Shown here piece by piece: positions 46,254 to 54,888 of a stretch of 64,000 nucleotides of DNA. The notes beneath the pieces are model-generated. The model worked only from the letters and a program-made list of their open reading frames with translations. It did no database searches and had not been told where the DNA came from. This stretch comes from Rhizobium sp. BK399. GTDB taxonomy: Bacteria; Pseudomonadota; Alphaproteobacteria; Rhizobiales; Rhizobiaceae. The DNA lies in assembly GCF_014194695.1 (NCBI RefSeq), contig NZ_JACIAH010000002.1:372001-436000 (forward strand). The letters are read 5' to 3'. Made by a program: the position numbers and the translations under genes. Position 1 is the first letter of the stretch. Each line of letters begins with the position of its first letter.

Positions 46254-47030
46254 ATGGCCAGAACAGTCGTCGTCACCGGATCCACCAGCGGCATCGGCCT
46301 TGCGATCGCGACAGCCTTCGCTGGCAAGGGCGACAATATCGTCATCAACGGCTTCGGAAAGCCTGAGGAAATCAAGGCGATAATCGAGAAACTTGAATCG
46401 ACCTCGGAGGCGAAGGTTATCCACCATCCGGCAGACATGACGAAGCCGGTTGAAATCGCGGATCTGATCGAAACAGGCGCCAAGACCTTCGGCAGCGTCG
46501 ATGTGCTGGTTAACAATGCCGGGATTCAGCATGTCGAGAAGATCGAGGATTTCCCGATCGAAAAGTGGGACCAGATTATTGCGATCAACCTATCGAGTTC
46601 GTTTCATACAATGCGGGCCGCTATTCCGCTGATGAAGACAAAAAAGCAGGGCCGCATCATCAACATCGCCTCTGCGCATGGCCTGGTCGCGTCGCCATTC
46701 AAATCCGCCTATGTCGCGGCAAAGCATGGTATATTGGGCCTGACGAAGACGGCGGCGCTGGAGCTTGCCGAGTTTGGCGTGACCGTGAACGCAATCTGCC
46801 CGGGCTACGTGCTGACGCCTCTCGTCGAGAAGCAGATACCGGATACGGCGAAGGCACGCGGCATCACCGAGGAGCAGGTCAAGACTGACGTGATCCTCAA
46901 GGCCCAGCCGACGCATGAATTCGTCAAGGCGGAAGAGATTGGCGCGCTGGCTCTCTATCTCGCAAGCGACGAAGCCCGGCAGGTAACCGGCACCCACATC
47001 TCGATTGACGGTGGCTGGACCGCGGCATAA
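46254..47030 (+). CDS. bdhA: D-3-hydroxybutyrate dehydrogenase
   Basis: NAD-dependent oxidation of 3-hydroxybutyrate to acetoacetate in polyhydroxybutyrate breakdown. 258 residues: TVVVTGSTSGIGLAIATAFA, NNAGIQHVEKIEDFP, NIASAHGLVASPFKSAYVAAKHGILGLTKT (Ser, Tyr-x3-Lys) and the family-specific CPGYVLTPLVEKQIPDTAKARGI. It leads a bdhA-xdhA-xdhB run (34-base gap, then an ATGA overlap), the order of the operon described on the S. meliloti megaplasmid pSymB. Confidence 0.96.
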   Translation: MARTVVVTGSTSGIGLAIATAFAGKGDNIVINGFGKPEEIKAIIEKLESTSEAKVIHHPADMTKPVEIADLIETGAKTFGSVDVLVNNAGIQHVEKIEDFPIEKWDQIIAINLSSSFHTMRAAIPLMKTKKQGRIINIASAHGLVASPFKSAYVAAKHGILGLTKTAALELAEFGVTVNAICPGYVLTPLVEKQIPDTAKARGITEEQVKTDVILKAQPTHEFVKAEEIGALALYLASDEARQVTGTHISIDGGWTAA

Positions 47031-47064
47031 CCATTCAAAATAAAGATAAAAACCAGGGAACGAC

Positions 47065-48531
47065 ATGAACGACAGCATCCGCTTCATCCTGAATGGCGAG
47101 GACGTCTCGCTCAGCGCTGTCCGACCGACCGAGACTCTTCTTGACTATCTTCGGTTGAAGCGCCGGCTGATGGGCACGAAAGAAGGATGCGCGGAAGGCG
47201 ATTGTGGCGCCTGCACCGTCCTCGTCGGTCGGCTGATCGACGGCAAGCTGCACTACGAGTCCGTCAATGCCTGCATCCGCTTCATGGGATCGCTGAACGC
47301 CACCCATGTCGTCACGGTCGAGCATCTGGCCGCCAAGGATGGCACGCTTCATCCGGTACAGCAGGCAATGGTCGATTGCCACGGTTCGCAGTGCGGGTTC
47401 TGCACGCCAGGCTTCATCATGTCGATGTATGGTCTCTGGCTTTCCAACGACAAGCCGAGCCGGGCCGACATCGAAAAGGCACTGCAAGGCAATCTCTGTC
47501 GTTGCACCGGTTACGAGCCGATCGTGAAAGCCGCCGAGCAGGTGAGCCACACCCGCCCGAGCGCGCTCTTCGACCCGCTCGAGAAGACCCGCTCCGAGAT
47601 CATTTCGCGCCTCTGGGCGATGCGGACCAGCCAGACCATTTCGATCACCACGGCAGAGGGCCGGCTGGTCGTCCCGGCCTCGCTGGACGCGCTGGCGCGC
47701 GTTCTGGCCGAGGAACCAAACGCCACCATTGTTGCCGGCTCTACCGATGTCGGGCTCTGGGTGACCAAGCAGATGCGTGCCTTGGATCCGATTGTCTTCA
47801 TCAACCATCTGACCGATCTGCAGTCGATCACCGCGGGCGATGGCGGTTTTACCATCGGCGCAGGCGTCACCTACAGCCGCGCCTTCGAGATCATTGCCAA
47901 GAAGGTGCCCACACTTGGCCGTCTCATCGACCGTATCGGTGGCGATCAGGTCCGCAACATGGGCACGATCGGCGGCAATATCGCGAACGGCTCGCCGATC
48001 GGCGATACGCCGCCACCCTTGATCGCCCTAGGCGCCACGGTGACGCTGCGCTCTGTTGCCGGTCCGCGGATGCTACGGCTCGAGGACTTCTTCATCGCTT
48101 ACGGCAAGCAGGATCGGCGTCCCGGCGAATTCGTCGAGAGCATCTTCGTACCCTATCCCGCCGAGGACACGCGATTTGCCGTCTACAAGATCACCAAGCG
48201 CCGCGATGAGGACATCACCGCGGTTCTCGGCGCATTCTATCTGACGCTGGACGGCGAAGGCGACGTCAACGACATCCGGATTGCCTTTGGGGGCATGGCG
48301 GCAACGCCGAAGCGCGCGCGCCAGGTCGAGAACGCGCTGATGGGCAAACCTTGGAACGAACAGACGATCGAGGCGGTGCGGGCCGAGTTCGATGCCGACT
48401 TCCAGCCACTGACCGACTGGCGCGCAACGGCCGAATATCGCCAACTGACGGCGAAGAACCTGCTGATGCGCTTTTTCCTGGAAACATCAGGAACGCCGGC
48501 TGAACTCCACCGCTTCGAAGAGGTGGCATGA
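47065..48531 (+). CDS. xdhA: Xanthine dehydrogenase small subunit (FeS and FAD)
   Basis: 488 residues: an N-terminal plant-type [2Fe-2S] domain (CAEGDCGACTVLVG), a second [2Fe-2S] domain (SQCGFCTPGFIMSMYGL, NLCRCTGYEP) and an FAD domain (IVAGSTDVGLWVTKQ, RNMGTIGGNIANGSPIGDTPP). With XdhB it oxidises hypoxanthine to xanthine and urate. Overlaps xdhB by ATGA. Follows bdhA. Confidence 0.97.
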   Translation: MNDSIRFILNGEDVSLSAVRPTETLLDYLRLKRRLMGTKEGCAEGDCGACTVLVGRLIDGKLHYESVNACIRFMGSLNATHVVTVEHLAAKDGTLHPVQQAMVDCHGSQCGFCTPGFIMSMYGLWLSNDKPSRADIEKALQGNLCRCTGYEPIVKAAEQVSHTRPSALFDPLEKTRSEIISRLWAMRTSQTISITTAEGRLVVPASLDALARVLAEEPNATIVAGSTDVGLWVTKQMRALDPIVFINHLTDLQSITAGDGGFTIGAGVTYSRAFEIIAKKVPTLGRLIDRIGGDQVRNMGTIGGNIANGSPIGDTPPPLIALGATVTLRSVAGPRMLRLEDFFIAYGKQDRRPGEFVESIFVPYPAEDTRFAVYKITKRRDEDITAVLGAFYLTLDGEGDVNDIRIAFGGMAATPKRARQVENALMGKPWNEQTIEAVRAEFDADFQPLTDWRATAEYRQLTAKNLLMRFFLETSGTPAELHRFEEVA

Positions 48532-50870
48532 TGGACAAGTCGACCTTCGGCGATCCAAAATTCATCATCAACGGCGCCATGCACGACGCACAGCGCCACG
48601 ATTCCGCACACAAGCATGTCACCGGCTCTGCCGACTATATCGACGACCTGCCTGAGCCTGTCGACCTGCTGCACGGCGCCTTGGGCCTGTCAGACCGAGC
48701 CCACGCCGAGATCGTCAGCATGGACCTCTCCGAGGTCGAAGCCACACGAGGCGTCATCTGGGTGTTCACCGGCAAGGACGTCCCGGGCGTCAACGACGTC
48801 AGTTCAAACGGTAGCCACGATGAACCGTTGCTCGCGGAACAAAAGGTCGAATTCCACAACCAACCGATTTTCGCCGTCATTGCCGAGACGCGCGAGATTG
48901 CCCGGCGAGCCGCCCGCAAGGCGAAGATCGAATACCGCGAGCTGCCGCATTGGAGCGATATCGACGGCGCGCTTGCCAACGGCAGCCCGCTCGTCATCAC
49001 CCCGATGACCCTGCAGCGCGGCGATGCGAAAACGGAAATGGAAAACGCGGCGCGGCGCCTGAAGGGCCAAATGCGGATCGGCGGCCAGGAGCATTTCTAT
49101 CTCGAAAGCCATGTCGCCATGGCAATTCCCGGCGAGGACGACGAGGTTACGGTCTGGTCGTCAACCCAGCATCCGAGTGAGATCCAGCACATCGTCGGCC
49201 ACGTCCTCGATATCCCATCGAATGCGGTGACGGTGAACGTTCGCCGCATGGGTGGCGGCTTCGGCGGCAAGGAAACGCAGGGCAACCAGTTTGCAGCCCT
49301 TGCTGCAATCGCCGCCAAGAAGCTGAAGCGTGCCATCAAGTTCCGGCCCGACCGCGACGAGGATATGGCTGCTACCGGCAAGCGCCACGATTTTCTCGTC
49401 GATTATGAACTGGGCTTCGACGACGATGGGCGGATCCACGCCGTCGATGCCACCTACGCCGCCCGCTGTGGCTTCTCCTCCGACCTCTCCGGGCCGGTGA
49501 CCGACCGCGCGCTGTTTCATGCGGATTCCAGCTACTTCTACCCGCATGTTCACCTGGCATCCAAGCCGCTGAAAACTCACACCGTCTCGAACACCGCCTT
49601 CCGCGGTTTCGGTGGCCCGCAAGGCATGCTCGGTGCGGAACGCTTCATCGAAGAAATTGCCTACGTCGTCGGCAAGGATCCGCTCGAAATCCGCAAACTC
49701 AACTTCTACGGACAACCCGGTTCGGGTCGCACGCTCACCCCCTATCACCAGGAGGTCGAAGACAACATCATCGGCCGCATCGTCAATGAGTTGGAGGAAA
49801 GCGCCGACTATCAGGCGCGCCGCAACGCAATCATCGAGTTCAACCGCAACAGCCGCTTCATCCGCAAGGGCATCGCGCTGACGCCAGTGAAGTTCGGCAT
49901 CTCCTTCACGCTGACGGCTTTCAACCAGGCAGGCGCTCTTGTTCATGTCTATCAGGATGGCTCGATCCACCTGAACCATGGCGGCACGGAGATGGGCCAA
50001 GGTCTCTACACGAAGGTGGCGCAGGTGCTGGCCGACAGCTTCCAGGTCGACATCGAGCGGGTGAAGATCACAGCCACGACCACAGGTAAGGTGCCGAATA
50101 CCTCGGCAACGGCCGCGTCGTCCGGATCGGATCTGAACGGCATGGCGGCTTATGATGCCGCCCGCCAGATCAAGGAGCGGCTGGTCGCCTTTGCCGCCGA
50201 GAAATGGGCGGTGCCGCCAAAGGATGTCGTCTTCCTGCCGAACCGTGTACGAGTCGGCGACAAGGAATTCGCCTTTCCTGACTTCATCAAGCAGGCATAT
50301 TTTGCCCGCGTTCAGCTTTCCGCTGCGGGCTTTTACAAGACGCCCAAGATCCATTGGGATCGCGCGGCCGGCCGAGGCACTCCGTTCTACTACTACTCCT
50401 ACGGCGCCGCCTGCTCGGAAGTGTCGATCGATACGCTGACCGGCGAATACATGATTGAACGCACCGATATCCTGCACGATGTCGGGCGCTCGCTGAACCC
50501 GGCCATCGATATCGGCCAGGTCGAAGGTGCTTTCGTGCAGGGCATGGGCTGGCTGACGACCGAAGAGTTGTGGTGGGACGAAAAAGGCAGGCTGCGCACA
50601 CATGCGCCCTCGACTTACAAGATTCCTCTCGCCTCCGATCGCCCGAAGAGCTTCAACGTCCGGCTGGCGGAATGGTCGGAAAATACGGAAGCCACCATCG
50701 GCCGCTCAAAGGCAGTCGGCGAACCACCGTTCATGCTGGCGATTTCGGTGCTGGAAGCACTCTCGATGGCTGTCGCCAGTGTTGCGAACTACAAGGTCTG
50801 CCCTCGGCTCGACGCGCCGGCAACACCGGAGCGCGTGCTGATGGCCGTCGAGCGTATGAAGCAGGCCTGA
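48528..50870 (+). CDS. xdhB: Xanthine dehydrogenase molybdenum subunit
   Basis: 780 residues: GQEHFYLESHVAMAIPGEDDEV, MGGGFGGKETQGNQFAALAAIAA, TAFRGFGGPQGMLGAER, NHGGTEMGQGLYTKVAQVLAD, TSATAASSGSDLNG and the catalytic-Glu region SKAVGEPPFMLAIS. Binds molybdopterin cytosine-type or molybdopterin cofactor. The usual cofactor-maturation gene xdhC does not follow; a terminator and other genes do. Confidence 0.97.
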   Translation: MMDKSTFGDPKFIINGAMHDAQRHDSAHKHVTGSADYIDDLPEPVDLLHGALGLSDRAHAEIVSMDLSEVEATRGVIWVFTGKDVPGVNDVSSNGSHDEPLLAEQKVEFHNQPIFAVIAETREIARRAARKAKIEYRELPHWSDIDGALANGSPLVITPMTLQRGDAKTEMENAARRLKGQMRIGGQEHFYLESHVAMAIPGEDDEVTVWSSTQHPSEIQHIVGHVLDIPSNAVTVNVRRMGGGFGGKETQGNQFAALAAIAAKKLKRAIKFRPDRDEDMAATGKRHDFLVDYELGFDDDGRIHAVDATYAARCGFSSDLSGPVTDRALFHADSSYFYPHVHLASKPLKTHTVSNTAFRGFGGPQGMLGAERFIEEIAYVVGKDPLEIRKLNFYGQPGSGRTLTPYHQEVEDNIIGRIVNELEESADYQARRNAIIEFNRNSRFIRKGIALTPVKFGISFTLTAFNQAGALVHVYQDGSIHLNHGGTEMGQGLYTKVAQVLADSFQVDIERVKITATTTGKVPNTSATAASSGSDLNGMAAYDAARQIKERLVAFAAEKWAVPPKDVVFLPNRVRVGDKEFAFPDFIKQAYFARVQLSAAGFYKTPKIHWDRAAGRGTPFYYYSYGAACSEVSIDTLTGEYMIERTDILHDVGRSLNPAIDIGQVEGAFVQGMGWLTTEELWWDEKGRLRTHAPSTYKIPLASDRPKSFNVRLAEWSENTEATIGRSKAVGEPPFMLAISVLEALSMAVASVANYKVCPRLDAPATPERVLMAVERMKQA

Positions 50871-50876
50871 GAAAAA

Positions 50877-50901
50877 GCAGCACTCAAGTGCTGCCTTTTC
50901 T
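50877..50901. terminator. Bidirectional terminator after xdhB
   Basis: GCAGCACT (50877-50884) and AGTGCTGC (50887-50894), with a CA loop, flanked by an A run on the left and CTTTTCT on the right. Lies between xdhB and the converging DUF1127 gene. Confidence 0.85.
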
Positions 50902-50911
50902 CCGTTGATGC

Positions 50912-51115
50912 CTACTGCCAGAACTCCCTGTCGAAACGCGGCTCCCGCCCGTCCAGGAAACCGAGGTCGCGCTTGACGCGATCAGGCATGCCTTCGAGGT
51001 CCAGCCGGTCCCATTCCGAAAACCGCCGCAGCAGTCTGCGGCCAAGGCCTGAGAGCCAATTGGAAGTCTCGGAAACCCTCGCATGGCTCTTGTGCTCGAT
51101 AACGACGCAATCCAT
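50912..51115 (-). CDS. DUF1127-like small Arg-rich protein
   Basis: 67 residues ending in a DUF1127-like helix pair (LRRFSEWDRLDLEGMPDRVKRDLGFLDGRE). DUF1127 proteins in Agrobacterium and Brucella affect RNA turnover or are LysR (VtlR) targets. GAGGTGAT precedes ATG 51115. Divergent from a LysR gene with a symmetric operator between, so it is probably that regulator's target. Confidence 0.8.
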   Translation of the reverse strand: MDCVVIEHKSHARVSETSNWLSGLGRRLLRRFSEWDRLDLEGMPDRVKRDLGFLDGREPRFDREFWQ

Positions 51116-51173
51116 AACATCACCTCAACAATCTGATCCGTTGGGTTGCAGATTGCGCCAATAAATGCTGCAA

Positions 51174-51196
51174 TTCCAATCGAACAATCGTTGGAA
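51174..51196. promoter_or_regulatory. LysR-type operator between DUF1127 gene and lysR
   Basis: TTCCAA (51174-51179), 11 bases, TTGGAA (51191-51196): perfect 6-base arms around an 11-base spacer, the T-N11-A arrangement of LysR boxes. It ends 20 bases before the LysR start. Confidence 0.65.
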
Positions 51197-51216
51197 CGCA
51201 TAAAGAGAACTTATCC

Positions 51217-52122
51217 ATGAAGCTGTCAAAGCAGTTTCCTTTGAACGCCCTGCGGGTCTTCGAGGCCGTGGCGCGGCTCGGCAGCTTTACGCGTGCGGGC
51301 GAAGAACTCGGCATGACGCAGACCGCCGTTAGCTACCAGGTAAAACTACTGGAGGAGAATGTCGGCGAGCCGCTGTTCCTGCGTCGTCCACGCCACATCA
51401 GCCTGACCGAGACCGGAGAACGGCTGGCCCCGCAGGTGACCGAAGCTTTCGAAATGCTGCAACTCGCCATGGCCGAGGCGCGTGGGGAAACAGAGGTAAC
51501 CCTACAGATCACCTGCCTGGCGACGTTCGCGTCCCAATGGCTTGCGCGCAAGCTTGGCAATTTTCAGCTCGCCAATCCGAATATCGCCGTGCGGCTCAGC
51601 ACCACGGATTCGCTGGTCGATTTCGGCCGCGAAGCAGTCGATGTCGGCATCCGCTCAGGCAGGGGAGAATGGCCGGGGCTGCGGGCGGACAAACTGATGG
51701 ACGTCTATTTCACGCCTATGCTGAGCCCGGCACTGGCGGAAAGTATTGGCGGGATTCATGAGCCTGCCGACCTCTTGAAGCTTCGGATTTTCGATCCCAC
51801 CGATCCTTGGTGGCACCAATGGCTCGAAGCTGCGGGCGTACCGATTCCCAGCTTCGAGAAGAGAAGCACGAGCTTTTATGGCGCCCAAGCCTATGAGGCC
51901 GCGGCCGCGGTGGCCGGCCAGGGCGTTGCGATCCTGACACCTGACTTCTATCCGGAGGAACTTGCGAGCGGGAAGCTGATCCGCCCATTCGAGCTTCAAT
52001 GCACCGATGGCCGCGGCTACTGGCTGGCTTATCCGGAGAACCGCCGCAACGTCCCTAAGATCAAGGCATTCCGAAACTGGGTTCTTGCTGAAATGAACGT
52101 CGCCGGGACCGGCGGCAGCTAA
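51217..52122 (+). CDS. LysR-family regulator, GcvA type
   Basis: 301 residues: an HTH (LNALRVFEAVARLGSFTRAGEELGMTQTAVSYQVKLLEENVGEPLFLR, about 9-58) and an effector domain starting EVTLQITCLATFASQWLARKLGNFQLANPNIAVRLSTTDSLVDF, as in GcvA. VtlR/LsrB regulators of this type drive small DUF1127-like genes in alphaproteobacteria; whether this is that orthologue is undetermined. Confidence 0.92.
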   Translation: MKLSKQFPLNALRVFEAVARLGSFTRAGEELGMTQTAVSYQVKLLEENVGEPLFLRRPRHISLTETGERLAPQVTEAFEMLQLAMAEARGETEVTLQITCLATFASQWLARKLGNFQLANPNIAVRLSTTDSLVDFGREAVDVGIRSGRGEWPGLRADKLMDVYFTPMLSPALAESIGGIHEPADLLKLRIFDPTDPWWHQWLEAAGVPIPSFEKRSTSFYGAQAYEAAAAVAGQGVAILTPDFYPEELASGKLIRPFELQCTDGRGYWLAYPENRRNVPKIKAFRNWVLAEMNVAGTGGS

Positions 52123-52451
52123 TAACCCATCTGAGGCGCGTAGAAGCAGCGTGGCGTGTCCTCGTTCGGGAACAGACAAAGGTGATAGTCACCATCACCG
52201 GAACGCATTGCCTTGCCCATGGGAAGAAGGAAGACATGTGCGTGTGTAACAAGCCTATGATCACCCGGTAGCAGCGTGACCCGATATCCGTGCGGCGTGA
52301 TCGCGACGCTCTTGGGAGGAATCATCTGGCAGTCCCCGTTCTCGCTGTCGCCATTGCAACAAAAGGGCTCATAGCTCCAACCCGACGGCGCATCGTGCGC
52401 GTAGGCACATGATGCAAATGCAATCATCACACACACAAGAATGCTGCGCAT
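52119..52451 (-). CDS. Small exported Cys-rich protein of unknown function
   Basis: 110 residues with a signal peptide (MRSILVCVMIAFASCAYA, cut before HDAPSGW). The mature part has paired Cys (FCCNGDSENGDCQMIPP and LCLFPNEDTPRCFYAPQMGY) suggesting disulfides. ATG 52451 has GGAG 9 bases upstream, better than an ATG three codons earlier. Overlaps the end of the converging LysR gene by 4 bases. No named family. Confidence 0.8.
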   Translation of the reverse strand: MRSILVCVMIAFASCAYAHDAPSGWSYEPFCCNGDSENGDCQMIPPKSVAITPHGYRVTLLPGDHRLVTHAHVFLLPMGKAMRSGDGDYHLCLFPNEDTPRCFYAPQMGY

Positions 52452-52615
52452 TGGCATCATCTCCGTCGATGAATGCGCCGTCGGAATGGCGTGATTCTCA
52501 CCTCATTCCGACGGCCTCAAAACTGAAATTGTAATCGAACCGTGACATTTCAAGCCACTTTCCATGCTGCAAAGCGGCGTCGACACACGCACTTTGAACC
52601 GCGCTTTACCATTCC

Positions 52616-52768
52616 GCGTGCTTGCGAACGGCGGCCCGCAAGCACGCTTCGTGATCGACCCGATCACGACCATCAGGAGAGCATCCGATGCAAAAGCGTC
52701 GACATCTTGGCTTGCCACATATTCTTTTTGACGCGCTCCTGCTCGGAGCGCGGGAACACCTGTTCCCG
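52616..52768 (+). other. Cluster of four hairpins in a gene-poor region
   Basis: Four perfect dyads: GCGTGCTTGCG/CGCAAGCACGC (52616-52626 with 52637-52647), GTGATCG/CGATCAC (52651-52667), GCGCTCC/GGAGCGC (52733-52751) and CGGGAAC/GTTCCCG (52751-52768). The first two precede a Shine-Dalgarno and a small ORF; the last two lie within it. Could be a structured leader RNA or small RNA. Confidence 0.6.
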
Positions 52769-52894
52769 AAAAAGGCTTTTGGGGCGAAAGAGCCCTATCG
52801 GCTTGCCATCTCATCGGCCAATCCAAGGGCCTTGATATGGTTTGCATATTACAATGCCGATCAAGCTTGGCCCTTCGCCCCGATCCGGGAGTAG
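52688..52894 (+). CDS. Doubtful small ORF (68 residues)
   Basis: Starts ATG 52688 with AGGAG 9 bases upstream, after two hairpins. Product begins MQKRRHLGLPHILFDALLL and ends PFAPIRE; no signal peptide or family. It overlaps two perfect hairpins, which constrains its codons, so it may be an RNA feature rather than a gene. Confidence 0.25.
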   Translation: MQKRRHLGLPHILFDALLLGAREHLFPKKAFGAKEPYRLAISSANPRALIWFAYYNADQAWPFAPIRE

Positions 52895-53199
52895 GACAGC
52901 GGCCCGATGCCTGCCTCAAGCCGCTGAAAGCGACGCGTGCCGAGTGCTGTTTGGGTCTCTAGGCGCAACCGAGCACGGCGAGAATGGCGGGAGCCCCCCT
53001 GAACGCCGAGCAGGCAGTCGGAGCTTCGAACGCTGCGAGCTTTGCGTGTGTACCCGGTCCGTACGGGGCATTTTCACAAGTTCGTTACTGCGAGGGATGC
53101 TGGCCCGCTTACTGTTGATGCTCAACCGACGCTTATCCCCTTTCCTCGGGACGCCACTTTCTGCAATGTGAAGAGTCGAGGGAAGTACAGGGGAACTCA
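52895..53199. other. Non-coding stretch before puuD
   Basis: About 300 bases with no convincing gene on either strand. A weak dyad (CCCG..CGGG near 53053-53068) is visible; otherwise nothing recognised. The end holds AGGGGAAC, the Shine-Dalgarno of puuD. Confidence 0.6.
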
Positions 53200-54438
53200 A
53201 TGTATGAATATGCCATCGCGTGGGAATGGCTGGCCTTTGCGGCCCGCTGGTTCCACGTCATTACCGCGATTGCCTGGATCGGCTCGTCCTTTTATTTTAT
53301 TGCGCTCGACCTCGGGTTGGTAAAACGGCCGCACCTTCCGCCCGGAGCCTATGGCGAGGAGTGGCAGGTGCACGGTGGCGGCTTCTACCACATCCAGAAG
53401 TATCTCGTGGCCCCGGCGCAGATGCCGGAACACCTGACCTGGTTCAAGTACGAGAGCTATTTCACCTGGCTCTCCGGCTTCCTGATGCTCTGCATCGTCT
53501 ACTATGGCGGTGCCGACCTCTTCCTCATCGACCGCCATGTGCTCGACATCAGCGCGCCTGTGGCGATCCTGATATCGCTTGCCTCACTCGCCGTCGGCTG
53601 GATCGCCTACGACCTCTTGTGCAAATCGCCGCTCGGCAAGAACACCTGGGGCCTGATGGTGGTGCTCTACGCCGTGATCGTCTTCATGGGCTGGGGCTAT
53701 ACGCAACTTTTCACCGGCCGCGCCGCCTTCCTGCATCTCGGTGCTTTCACGGCAACGATCATGTCGGCCAACGTCTTCATGATCATCATCCCGAACCAGA
53801 AGATCGTCGTCGCCGACCTGATCGCCGGGCGCACACCTGATGCGAAATATGGCGCAATCGCCAAGCAGCGCTCGCTCCACAACAACTACCTGACGCTACC
53901 GGTCATCTTCTTCATGCTGTCGAACCACTATCCGCTGGCCTTCGGCACCGCCTACAACTGGGTGATCGCAGCGCTCGTTTTCCTGATGGGCGTCACCGTC
54001 CGCCACTGGTTCAACACGACCCACGCCCGCAAGGGCCGTCCGACCTGGACCTGGATCGTGACCGTCATCCTTTTCATCCTGATCATGTGGCTGTCGACGG
54101 TGCCGAAGGTGCTGACAGGCGAGAAAGACGCCCAGGCCGTCGCTCCCGCGTTCCAGCAATTCGCCGGCGACGCGCATTTCCCCGCGGTCAAACAGCTCGT
54201 CGGCACGCGCTGTTCCATGTGCCATGCCGCCGAGCCCGTCTATGAGGGGCTAGCGCGACCGCCGAAGGACGTCGTGCTTGAAACCGACGCGGAAATTGCC
54301 GCCCACGCGCGCGAGATCTATATACAGGCGGGCCGCAGCCATGCCATGCCGCCCGGCAACGTGACCGACATCACCCCGGACGAACGCAAGCTGTTGGTCG
54401 CCTGGTTTGAAAGCGCAGTCGAAGGCAAGCAGGAATGA
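53200..54438 (+). CDS. puuD: Urate hydroxylase PuuD with fused cytochrome c domain
   Basis: Oxidises urate to 5-hydroxyisourate at the inner membrane, passing electrons to cytochromes instead of making H2O2. 412 residues: eight membrane helices (AARWFHVITAIAWIGSSFYFIALD, GGGFYHIQKY, ESYFTWLSGFLMLCIVYY, FTATIMSANVFMIIIPNQK), then a C-terminal cytochrome c with heme motif CSMCH at about 338-342 and a Met ligand in AMPPGN. Starts at ATG 53200 with AGGGGA. Overlaps the lipoprotein gene by ATGA. Confidence 0.96.
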   Translation: MYEYAIAWEWLAFAARWFHVITAIAWIGSSFYFIALDLGLVKRPHLPPGAYGEEWQVHGGGFYHIQKYLVAPAQMPEHLTWFKYESYFTWLSGFLMLCIVYYGGADLFLIDRHVLDISAPVAILISLASLAVGWIAYDLLCKSPLGKNTWGLMVVLYAVIVFMGWGYTQLFTGRAAFLHLGAFTATIMSANVFMIIIPNQKIVVADLIAGRTPDAKYGAIAKQRSLHNNYLTLPVIFFMLSNHYPLAFGTAYNWVIAALVFLMGVTVRHWFNTTHARKGRPTWTWIVTVILFILIMWLSTVPKVLTGEKDAQAVAPAFQQFAGDAHFPAVKQLVGTRCSMCHAAEPVYEGLARPPKDVVLETDAEIAAHAREIYIQAGRSHAMPPGNVTDITPDERKLLVAWFESAVEGKQE

Positions 54439-54866
54439 TGTCAGCCGCCCTTCGCGTCATGCTCCTCGCCTCCACCCTGACCGCTTGCGGCCAGAGCGGC
54501 GCAGATGCGACTACGGCGAAGGGCAGTCCGGCAGCAGCCACAGGGGATTTTGACGGCGACCTCAACGCCCTCGGCACTGAGCCCTTCTGGCCGATCAAGA
54601 TACGCGCCGACGGCATCACCGTCAGCCGCCCGGGTGTGGAGGACATCAAGAGCGCCAACTCCGGCCCGGCGATCGAGAAGGATAGCGCCACCTGGACAAT
54701 CGCCGGCGGACCTGCTCCCCTCAGGCTGACACTAACCAAGGGGGCTTGCTCGGACGGGATGTCTGACCGTCACTACCCACTCAACGCAGTTCTGGCATTC
54801 GGAGACAAGACCATGTACGGCTGCGCCGCCACACCGGCGGCCATCGCCGCCCAGCCGGCGCCCTGA
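54435..54866 (+). CDS. Small lipoprotein (COG3650-like)
   Basis: 143 residues with a lipoprotein signal (VMLLASTLTAC, lipobox LTAC with Cys at about 18), then GDFDGDLNALGTEPFWPIKIRADGITVSRPGVEDI and a GACSDGMSDRHYPLNAVLAFGDKTMYGCA ending. The DGMSD..YP and conserved Cys fit the COG3650 family of unknown function. The ATG overlaps the puuD stop. Confidence 0.85.
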   Translation: MMSAALRVMLLASTLTACGQSGADATTAKGSPAAATGDFDGDLNALGTEPFWPIKIRADGITVSRPGVEDIKSANSGPAIEKDSATWTIAGGPAPLRLTLTKGACSDGMSDRHYPLNAVLAFGDKTMYGCAATPAAIAAQPAP

Positions 54867-54888
54867 TGCATTCGAGAGGTAGAAAGCC

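Noticed and set aside
49161..50603. 480-codon minus-strand frame opposite xdhB
   Set aside because: Antisense to a fully conserved xanthine dehydrogenase subunit; no recognised motif.
52503..52919. 138-codon minus-strand frame in the gene-poor region
   Set aside because: No Shine-Dalgarno, no family, and it crosses the four hairpins.
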